Notes under the pieces: model-generated
What the model was told of the DNA's origin: nothing
Database searches by the model: none
Seen by the model: only the letters and a program-made list of their open reading frames with translations
Program-made: the position numbers and the translations under genes
In this document: positions 1 to 5,956 of the stretch, piece by piece
Position numbering within the stretch: the first letter of the stretch is position 1
Layout of the letters: each line of letters begins with the position of its first letter
From: Lachnospiraceae bacterium UBA7060
Lineage (GTDB): Bacteria; Bacillota; Clostridia; Lachnospirales; Lachnospiraceae
NCBI GenBank assembly: GCA_002493835.1
Contig: DLAA01000063.1
Span: forward strand, 1-11,517
Direction: 5' to 3'
DNA: 11,517 nt

Positions 1-1
1 G

Positions 2-973
2 AGTATAAGAGGGAAAGAGCGTGTAAGTACCCGGGGAGGTCTCGTCAATACGGTATGCCTGACGGCAATGCAGGTTCCGTTTTATTCCATGATTTCCCTG
101 CTTACCAGGAACGCTTACGAAAGAGGATTTCTCGGCAATATCCAGCAGATTTTCCAGACGTTAGGGAATGTGTTTGTCAATTCGTTCTTTACGATTATGC
201 TCACGAAATTTTCAAGCAGCGCGGAAACCTATTTTACACAGCAGGCATTTACGGTTACCATAGCCATCCTTTGTTTGATTATGATTGTTGTCAATATCAT
301 TGCTTTTCTGGCGACAAGGGAACGCGTAACCGATGCGCCGGAAGGGAAAAAGGAGCAGCAGGATAAGGTAGGCGTCATGACGGCGGTCAAGGCGCTGTTG
401 TCGAACAAATACTGGGTGATGATGTTTTTTGCAATGTTGTGCGTATTCTTTGTCGTTATCTTTTACTCGATCGGCGGCGTATATTATGCGATTTACATTT
501 TTGACGATATGGGGCAGATCAGCTGGATGAACAATGCAATCTCGGTTGCGCAGTTTGCCATTATGTTTGTGACTCCGTTCTTTATGAGTAAATTCGGGAA
601 GTGCCCGATTTATGCAGCGGGAATGTTGAGCAGGACACTTGGTTTTTGGGGATTTGCCATCTTTGATGGAAATATGACGCTGATGATTGTGAGCAACGTG
701 TTAAAGGGTATCGGTCTTGGAATGTCGGGCGGCATGGCAATGGGTCTGGTTGCGGATACGATTCTGTACGGCGAGTTAAAGACAGGCGTGAATGCTGTCG
801 GTATGGGAAATGCCGGAACCTCCGCAGCACAGAAGCTCGGTCTTGGTCTCGGCCAGGCAATCTTCGGCTGGGTGCTGTCCGGAGCAGGGTTTGATCCCGT
901 CCTGGACGCACAGGGAATAGCGCAGCCGGATACGGTTATTACAGCGATTATCACGACGAAATACAATACCTGA
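2..973 (+). pseudogene. GPH-family sugar:cation symporter, 5' partial, C-terminus lost
   Basis: This is the central and late part of a glycoside-pentoside-hexuronide (MelB/UidB-type) membrane symporter, which would import a sugar or glycoside with a cation. The frame is open from base 2, so the N-terminus lies outside the window or was lost; the first in-frame ATG (68) falls inside a conserved stretch (SMISLLTRNAYERGFLGN) and is not a true start. Several hydrophobic membrane segments follow, with a charged cytoplasmic loop at about 320-390 (ATRERV, then GKKEQQDK) that is typical of the family. After DTVITAI (about 929-949), relatives would have a last membrane helix and a charged tail. Here the frame instead runs into ITTKYNT and a stop, and the sequence becomes rhamnosidase-like in another frame. 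I infer a deletion that removed the 3' end. Family call confident; substrate unknown. The adjacent rhamnosidase suggests rhamnosides. Confidence 0.75.
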
Positions 974-1909
974 CTTATGATATTACCGAACAGATCAGAG
1001 AATCAGACGTCGTGCAGCACAAAATAGAAGTATCACTTGGGAATGGCTGGTATAAAGGACGTTTTGGACTGGTGGGAAGGCGAGCTTAAGCCGGAAGATT
1101 TTACGGGGAAAGCCCTGTATTCGTAGATGGAGACCACAGGATATATCGAGACGGAACATGAAGGCGTGAACCGGCTGTTTTTGAATGCTCTGTGGGGACA
1201 GAAATCTAATTCGGTTGACTTTCCCACAGACTGTCTGCAGAGAGATGAGCGGCTTGGATGGACGGGAGATGCGCAGGTGTTTTCCAGCACTGCGAGCTAT
1301 AATATGGATACGGCCGCATTCTATCACAAATTTATTCACGATCTTCGTACAGAACAGAAAAAATTTGACGGAATTGTGCCGGGCGTTATTCCCGTATTTG
1401 ATCCAAATGGTCCTATTTTCAGCAGTATATGGGGTGATATCGCCACTTTCCTGCCAACCGTTCTATATGAGCATTATGGGGATAAGGCGGCGCTTGCGTC
1501 TTATTATCCGATGATGAAGGACTGGGTCGACAAGATTACGAGAGAGGATCAGAAACGCGGCCAGAAGTATTTATATGATTTCGGCAACCAACTGGGTGAC
1601 TGGCTCGCTCTGGACGGCCGGACAGAGCAGAGTATGAAAGGCGGGACGGACGATTATTATATCGGTTGCTGTTATTATGCAATGTCCGTTCAGAAAACGG
1701 CTGACGCGGCAAAAGCTTTGGGCTGTTTAGAAGATGAGAAGTATTACAGGACGCTGTATGAGAAAATTCGTGAGGCCGTAATACGGGAATATTATTCAGA
1801 GAGCGGGCGTCTTTACAGGGACTGCTATAAAATGAAAGGCGGTTTTGTCGGAGCGCCTGTCATGTGCAAGGTAATGGCGGAAAACGGGATGGAAGAAGAG
1901 GCGTTACAC
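946..1909 (+). pseudogene. alpha-L-rhamnosidase (GH78) remnant, frame-disrupted
   Basis: These are fragments of a GH78 alpha-L-rhamnosidase, which removes terminal rhamnose from plant glycosides. Piece one (frame of 946, to a stop at 1087) has YDITEQI and then SLGNGWYKGRFGL, typical of the N-terminal accessory domains. Piece two (frame of 1067) reads DWWEGELKPEDFTGKALYS, meets TAG at 1124-1126, then continues METTGYIETEHEGVNRLF. It enters the catalytic domain with FPTDCLQRDERLGWTGDAQVF, which carries conserved acidic residues, and later GNQLGDWLALDG. Comparison with the remembered family layout implies deletions near 1066 (well over 100 residues) and near 1812 (after ESGRL). The C-terminal part with the second catalytic glutamate (TTIWERW-like region) is absent. 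The frame then runs into flavodoxin-like sequence. ATG 1127 opens a 432-codon frame to 2425, but it lies mid-domain without a good ribosome binding site. Surely inactive as a rhamnosidase; exact deletion limits are inferred. Confidence 0.8.
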
Positions 1910-2236
1910 GATACAGCGCAGGGCGGCAGCAAGATTCTGATTGCCTATTTTACTGTTGCAGAGAACAGCGGTGTAGATGCGGTTTCCTCGGCAAGCTATA
2001 CCACAATAGGCGGAACTGCGGTTGGACGGCTTCGCGCAGTGGCAGATATGATTCAGAAAAATATAGATGGAGACCTGTTTTCTATTCAGACCGCTGTAGT
2101 TTACCCGGCGGACGGCGGGGAACTAATTGGCTATGCCGCAGAGGAACAGGATGATAATGCCCGCCCGGAACTGACCAGCCACATTGAAGACCTTGAACAG
2201 TATGATACGATCTTTGTTGGTAATCTTAACTGGCGG
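1910..2236 (+). pseudogene. flavodoxin remnant fused to the rhamnosidase fragment
   Basis: In frame with the rhamnosidase fragment, the sequence changes to a flavodoxin of the clostridial long-spacer type. It begins GGSKILIAYFTVAENSGVDAV (beta-1 strand and the start of the FMN-binding region), followed by VADMIQKNIDGDLFSIQT, then AAEEQDDNARPEL and HIEDLEQYDTIFVGNLNW. Intact relatives carry G-N-T before the first helix; here it is G-R-L, so the FMN phosphate contact is probably lost. They also continue past FVGxPNWW for at least 60 further residues. Here the similarity stops after NW (about 2234) and an unrelated tail runs to a stop at 2423-2425. No start codon with a ribosome binding site sits at the junction, and no promoter is evident. 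I read it as a fragment joined by deletion, not a working electron-transfer protein. Confidence 0.7.
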
Positions 2237-2350
2237 TACATTTGCCGGGACGAAATATTGTCCCTGCGAAAGGGGACAGTATGGCCATTGCAAGGGTTGG
2301 GAACGGACTTCCAGTATCCGCAGACAAACAGCATATTTTATCTGTACATA
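2237..2350 (+). other. unassigned tail of the chimeric frame
   Basis: The open frame begun at 1127 continues here as YICRDEILSLRKGTVWPLQG and on to a stop at 2423-2425, beyond a strong terminator. The peptide resembles nothing I recognise and the other frames are no better. It probably represents the degraded 3' flank of a lost gene whose terminator survives just downstream. Confidence 0.35.
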
Positions 2351-2388
2351 CCGCAGCTTCTTTCAAATGGGCTGCGGGCTTTTTTTTA
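2351..2388 (+). terminator. Rho-independent terminator
   Basis: Perfect 7-bp GC-rich stem CCGCAGC (2351-2357) / GCTGCGG (2371-2377) with a 13-nt loop, followed by GC and eight T residues (2380-2387). It lies inside the 3' end of the chimeric open frame, which supports the view that the frame is not a genuine gene. It insulates the downstream regulatory operon from upstream transcription. Confidence 0.9.
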
Positions 2389-2466
2389 TCAGGCAAGGCA
2401 GAGAGATAAAAGTGCAAGATACTAAAGAATGGGTAAATAGAATTAACACAGATTATTCACAGGAAT

Positions 2467-2499
2467 CTTTAGGGAACCTTTAGCCAACAGCAATATAAT
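2467..2499 (+). promoter_or_regulatory. response-regulator-dependent promoter P1 (unit A)
   Basis: Direct repeat CTTTAG (2467-2472), 5 bp, CTTTAG (2478-2483), then exactly 10 bp to a perfect -10 box TATAAT (2494-2499). The region where a -35 hexamer should lie is occupied by the repeats and has no TTGACA-like sequence. An 11-bp repeat period placed 10 bp upstream of -10 is the known geometry of Pho-box promoters bound by tandem PhoB/OmpR-type dimers. The same arrangement recurs at 3844-3876 and 5879-5911. The predicted leader to the regulator start at 2580 is about 75 nt. Confidence 0.8.
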
Positions 2500-2579
2500 G
2501 GGTGTGTAAAATGTTAAAAAAGATATTTAAAATAAGCAGATGCTTTTGGCATTTGTGAAATGAAAAAAGAAGGTTGTTT

Positions 2580-3257
2580 ATGAGAATATTAGTAGCTGAA
2601 GATGAGGTTTTGCTTGCCAAATCAATTGTTAAAATTTTAAACCTAAACGGTTATGCTGCTAAGGCAGTATATAATGGAGTGGAGGCATTGATTTCTGTTA
2701 TGTCTGGTGAGTATGATATGGCAATATTGGATGTAATGATGCCGAAAATGGATGGAATAACAGTGTCAGCGGAAATACGAAAAAAGGGATTGCAAATACC
2801 TATATTGCTGTTGACTGCAAGGAGTGAAATTCAGGATAAAGTAGCAGGTTTGGATGGCGGCGCAAATTATTATATGACGAAGCCTTTTGATACGAGAGAG
2901 CTGTTAGCGGTCATTCGGTCTTTTGAAAGAACTCAGACCACCGAAGAAACAAAGCTGAATTGTGGGAACATTATACTAGATCGGGAAAAGATGCAGCTAT
3001 TATCACCAACCGGATGTTACCGGTTGTCCAAAAAAGAATATCAGATAATGGAAATGTTAATGACGACTTTTGGAAAGGGAATAAAAGAAAGCCGTATATT
3101 GGAAAAACTATGGCATGCGGATGAAATTGAGACAAGAGAAATTGTAGTTTTATATATATCTTATCTTTCAGACAAATTACAATCATTACATGCGACGATA
3201 AGGATTTGTCCGGTGGAAGATGAATTTTTTCTTAAAGAGGTAGAAAATGACATTTGA
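2580..3257 (+). CDS. OmpR/PhoB-type response regulator with divergent DNA-binding domain
   Basis: Two-component response regulator, 225 residues. The receiver domain (about 1-115) is intact: acidic pair at E7-D8, phospho-acceptor D51 in ILDVMMPKMDG, T79 in LLTAR and K101 in TKPFD. The C-terminal domain (about 125-225) has the winged-helix start (LSKKEYQIMEMLM) but then diverges. Where typical members have an arginine/lysine-rich recognition helix, this one reads VVLYISYLSDKL, and the terminal GxGY beta-hairpin is replaced by CPVEDEFF. DNA binding may therefore be weak, altered or lost. ATG 2580 is chosen because AGAAGG (2568-2573) lies 6 nt upstream; an in-frame TTG at 2574 overlaps that site. 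No histidine kinase is adjacent in this unit. The gene overlaps the alarmone synthetase by 11 bp, implying translational coupling. It follows promoter P1, and its partner kinase could be the one encoded at 4575-5804. Confidence 0.88.
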   Translation: MRILVAEDEVLLAKSIVKILNLNGYAAKAVYNGVEALISVMSGEYDMAILDVMMPKMDGITVSAEIRKKGLQIPILLLTARSEIQDKVAGLDGGANYYMTKPFDTRELLAVIRSFERTQTTEETKLNCGNIILDREKMQLLSPTGCYRLSKKEYQIMEMLMTTFGKGIKESRILEKLWHADEIETREIVVLYISYLSDKLQSLHATIRICPVEDEFFLKEVENDI

Positions 3258-3849
3258 AGAATTTTATGGGAGGTATTATGTGAAAATGCTGAAAGCGCAG
3301 AAACGGCTGCAGGATATGGTTTACAATTATGAAAAGCAGGTCAATAAAGAAGATATTAATCCTGTGATGTATGTTTCTACCCGTATTAAGCAGCCGGACA
3401 GTATGCTTGCAAAATTAAAGCAACGGGGCTTTGAACAGACTTTGGATGCTGCACTCCATGATGTGTTTGATGCAATTGGTCTTCGGATCATTTGTTCTTT
3501 TGTGTCGGATGTATATGATCTAGTTTCTTGGCTGCACGAACAGAATGAAATAGAAATCATACAGGAGAAAGATTATTTTGCTTATCCTAAACCCAATGGT
3601 TACCGCAGTTACCATGTTCTATTGAGAATCAGGAAGGGAATAGGCAAGGATCTATATGCAGAAATACAGGTACGTACGATAGCCATAGACTGTTGGGCCT
3701 CCCTGGAACATCAGATAAAATACAAGAAGAAATTGCCGAATGAGCATATGCTGCAGGAAGAGTTGAAAAGATGTGCGGATGAAATAGCCTCAACTGATTT
3801 GTCCATGCAGGTAATTCGAGATATTTTGCGAAATGCGGAAAATCTTTAG
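3247..3849 (+). CDS. small alarmone synthetase (RelQ-like (p)ppGpp synthetase)
   Basis: A 200-residue stand-alone RelA/SpoT synthetase domain, predicted to transfer pyrophosphate from ATP to GTP or GDP and make (p)ppGpp in the cytoplasm. Family motifs appear in order: STRIKQPDSMLAKLKQRGF (44-62, ATP-binding basic residues), DAIGLRIICSFVSDVYDLV (75-93, metal-binding D75), KDYFAYPKPNGYRSYH (108-123, nucleotide-binding tyrosine) and EIQVRTIAIDCWASLEHQIKYK (139-160, catalytic E139). There is no HD hydrolase domain and no TGS or ACT domain, and the length fits the RelQ/YjbM class, so output should depend on expression and allosteric control. AGAGG at 3236-3240 precedes ATG 3247, which lies inside the 3' end of the response regulator gene. 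No terminator separates it from the next two-component pair, so transcription may read through. Its last codons (ctt tag) form half of promoter P2. The catalytic call is strong; the RelQ subtype is inferred. Confidence 0.93.
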   Translation: MTFEEFYGRYYVKMLKAQKRLQDMVYNYEKQVNKEDINPVMYVSTRIKQPDSMLAKLKQRGFEQTLDAALHDVFDAIGLRIICSFVSDVYDLVSWLHEQNEIEIIQEKDYFAYPKPNGYRSYHVLLRIRKGIGKDLYAEIQVRTIAIDCWASLEHQIKYKKKLPNEHMLQEELKRCADEIASTDLSMQVIRDILRNAENL

Positions 3850-3876
3850 TGTGATTTTAGGAAAGGGTGGTATAAT
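3844..3876 (+). promoter_or_regulatory. response-regulator-dependent promoter P2 (unit B)
   Basis: CTTTAG (3844-3849), 5 bp, TTTTAG (3855-3860), 10 bp, TATAAT (3871-3876). The geometry is identical to P1, with one base changed in the second half-site. The first half-site contains the stop codon of the alarmone synthetase gene. The start of transcription should lie near 3883, giving a leader of only about 20 nt to the ribosome binding site and ATG 3904. This predicts autoregulation of the two-component genes. Confidence 0.8.
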
Positions 3877-3903
3877 GCGGAAAAACAGATTGGAGTGATG
3901 CAG

Positions 3904-4578
3904 ATGAAACTATTGATTGCAGAAGATGATGCCAGACTGCTGAAATCGCTGCTGCATATTTTTACTGTCAATAAGTTCAGTGCAGATGGCGTATCCACGG
4001 GGACAGAAGCATTAGAATATGCACTCACAGGTGAGTATGACGGACTGGTTTTAGATATTATGATGCCAGGTATGGATGGAATTGAAGTTCTTAAAACACT
4101 CAGAGAAAAAAACATTACGACACCGGCATTGTTTTTGACAGCCAGGACGGAGGTTTCACAGAGGGTAGATGGGCTGGATGCCGGTGCGGATGATTATCTG
4201 CCAAAGCCGTTTTCGACCGCTGAACTTCTGGCAAGGGTAAGGGCAATGCTTCGGCGAAAAGAAAACTATACACCAGATCTTTTAACTTGTGGTAACCTGG
4301 TGCTAAACCGATCTACTCATCAGATATCATGTCAGTCAAATTGTCAGATACTCAGCCAAAAAGAGTTTCAGATATTGGAGATGCTGATGCAAAGACCTGG
4401 GATGATTATTACATCGGAACAGCTTTTGACACATGTCTGGGGGTGGAATGCGGAAGTAGATACAAGTACAATTTGGGTGCATATATCAAATATGCGCAAA
4501 AAGCTGGATAAAATAGAAACTCATGTTAATATACGGTTTGTACGAGGTGCAGGGTATGTTCTGGAGGAAGGAGCATGA
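3904..4578 (+). CDS. OmpR/PhoB-type response regulator
   Basis: A complete 224-residue transcription factor of a two-component system. Receiver domain about 1-115: acidic residues E7-D8-D9, phospho-acceptor D51 in VLDIMMPGMDG, T79 in FLTAR, K101 in PKPFS. Winged-helix domain about 127-222: LSQKEFQILEMLM, then recognition helix STIWVHISNMRKKL, then the terminal hairpin VRGAGYVL. All parts needed for binding direct repeats are present, unlike the regulator at 2580-3257. I therefore infer that this protein binds the CTTTAG repeats. ATG 3904 is preferred over ATG 3898 and GTG 3895 because GGAG (3892-3895) gives normal spacing only for 3904. The stop overlaps the kinase start (ATGA, 4575-4578), so the pair is translationally coupled. 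It is closest in style to VanR-like and BceR-like clostridial regulators, but no specific orthologue can be named. Confidence 0.94.
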   Translation: MKLLIAEDDARLLKSLLHIFTVNKFSADGVSTGTEALEYALTGEYDGLVLDIMMPGMDGIEVLKTLREKNITTPALFLTARTEVSQRVDGLDAGADDYLPKPFSTAELLARVRAMLRRKENYTPDLLTCGNLVLNRSTHQISCQSNCQILSQKEFQILEMLMQRPGMIITSEQLLTHVWGWNAEVDTSTIWVHISNMRKKLDKIETHVNIRFVRGAGYVLEEGA

Positions 4579-5804
4579 TTTATCATTTACAAAAAAAGGT
4601 AATTCGTATTTGCGGGGTTGCGGTACTTGTTGTGTTTTCAATCATTTTCCTGCTGATTTACATTTTTAGTATGAGGCAATTGAATAGAGCAATGGATGCC
4701 CTGACAGACCGGATATCAGAAAATGACGGCAAATTTCCGGAATGGAGGGATGATAGAGGGAACCCGGAATTACCGAGAAAACTGCCGGATTTTATGACCA
4801 GAGAAACACCGTTCAGTACCCGCTTTTTTACGGTACTGTTCGACGAGAACGGCAAGATTGTCTCTATAGATTTAGGCTCTATTTCTGCCATTACGGAAGA
4901 AGCTGCACGGGAATATGCCAGGGAAGCTTATACAAAAGACAGTGAACGTGGATGGATAGGCGATTATAGGTATAAACAGTATCATAAAGGGCAAGCGACG
5001 GCAATTGTTTATGTGGATGGCAGCATGAACCGATTTATGTCAAACAGGACGATTTTATCAGCTGGTATTGTGCTGGTGATCAGCGCTTTGGCTATTTGGC
5101 TTATTGTAATCTTTTTTTCCAGACGCGCAGTTTGGCCTGTGGCAGAAAGCTATGAGAAGCAAAAACAGTTTATCACAGATGCCAATCATGAATTAAAGAC
5201 ACCACTGACATTGGTGATGACAAATCTGGATATTTTGGAAGCTGAAATTGGCGAGAATGAGTGGTTGTCGGATATTCGCAGCGAAGGAGAGCGCATGAGT
5301 GCGCTAGTGAACCAGTTGGTTGCATTGGCGAGAATGGACGAAGGTAAAACGAATCTGGAAATGCGGCGATTTTCATTGAGCAATGTGATTATGGATGCTG
5401 TTTCAGAATTTCAAGTGTTGGCACAGGATCGCGGAAAAGCTATGGATATACAGATTGATTCCCATGTCGATTATGTCGGTGATGAAACGGCTGTCCGCAG
5501 AGTAGTCTCCATACTTTTGGAAAATGCCATTAAGTATTGTGATGAAGGAGGAGATATTCGCCTCAGACTGGAAAAAAAGAAACATCCTGTGCTTTCTGTG
5601 GAAAACACCTATGCAGATGTAGGTGAGATGGAGCTAAATAAATTATTTGACCGGTTTTACCGGACGGATAAAGCAAGAACTTTTACAGGTGGGTTCGGAA
5701 TTGGATTGTCTATCGCCCAAACAATCGCAGCGCAGCATAAGAGTGAAATTAGTGCTTATAAAAAAGATGAGAGTCATATTGGGTTTAAAGTGGTTTGGCG
5801 ATGA
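4575..5804 (+). CDS. sensor histidine kinase, membrane-bound
   Basis: A 409-residue membrane sensor kinase, partner of the preceding regulator by a 4-bp ATGA overlap. TM1 is at about 11-33 and TM2 at about 160-181. They enclose an extracytoplasmic sensor of roughly 125 residues with a core RFFTVLFDENGKIVSIDLG (83-101), a form I associate with kinases of gut clostridia. No clear HAMP domain lies between TM2 and the dimerisation helix. The phospho-acceptor is H205 in DANHELKTPLTL. The ATPase domain has the N box LLENAIKYC (N317), an F-box-like LFDRFYRTDKAR (357-368) and the G2 box GGFGIGLSIA (372-381). The G1 region reads VENTYADVG, weaker than the usual DxGxG. The C-terminus is compact, ending shortly after the G2 box. 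The signal is unknown; a nearby exporter carrying the same promoter element suggests an envelope-active compound. A terminator follows directly. Confidence 0.93.
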   Translation: MIYHLQKKVIRICGVAVLVVFSIIFLLIYIFSMRQLNRAMDALTDRISENDGKFPEWRDDRGNPELPRKLPDFMTRETPFSTRFFTVLFDENGKIVSIDLGSISAITEEAAREYAREAYTKDSERGWIGDYRYKQYHKGQATAIVYVDGSMNRFMSNRTILSAGIVLVISALAIWLIVIFFSRRAVWPVAESYEKQKQFITDANHELKTPLTLVMTNLDILEAEIGENEWLSDIRSEGERMSALVNQLVALARMDEGKTNLEMRRFSLSNVIMDAVSEFQVLAQDRGKAMDIQIDSHVDYVGDETAVRRVVSILLENAIKYCDEGGDIRLRLEKKKHPVLSVENTYADVGEMELNKLFDRFYRTDKARTFTGGFGIGLSIAQTIAAQHKSEISAYKKDESHIGFKVVWR

Positions 5805-5816
5805 AAATATAGGAAC

Positions 5817-5854
5817 AAAGGGAGCAATCACAATGGGTGGCTGCTCTCTTTTTA
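5817..5854 (+). terminator. Rho-independent terminator after the two-component genes
   Basis: Ten-base arms at 5817-5826 (AAAGGGAGCA) and 5842-5851 (TGCTCTCTTT) pair with a single G-T wobble, and the downstream arm runs into five T residues. It separates the kinase gene from the exporter operon, so the exporter needs its own promoter (5879-5911). Confidence 0.85.
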
Positions 5855-5878
5855 GGTTCACAAATCTTTCACAACTTT

Positions 5879-5911
5879 CTTTAGGCTGGCTTTAGCATGA
5901 TTTAATAAAAT
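5879..5911 (+). promoter_or_regulatory. response-regulator-dependent promoter P3 (exporter unit C)
   Basis: CTTTAG (5879-5884), 5 bp, CTTTAG (5890-5895), 10 bp, TAAAAT (5906-5911). Spacing is identical to P1 and P2, with a slightly weaker -10 box and again no -35 hexamer. It lies just after the terminator and about 45 bp ahead of the membrane-fusion protein start at 5957. It predicts that the exporter is switched on by the two-component system encoded upstream. Confidence 0.8.
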
Positions 5912-5956
5912 TCATTAATAGTATTATAAATTTTTGAAAACGGAAGAGGTAGAGTG

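Noticed and set aside
2511..2558. 15-codon leader peptide frame (MLKKIFKISRCFWHL) between P1 and the response regulator, overlapping a 7-bp hairpin at 2537-2555
   Set aside because: No ribosome binding site, it would start only a few bases after the predicted transcription start, and no alternative terminator structure was found. Chance is sufficient.
5850..5855. Extra TTTTAG near P3
   Set aside because: It is part of the terminator tail and is 29 bp from the first half-site of P3, not in the 11-bp register, so it is not counted as a regulator box.
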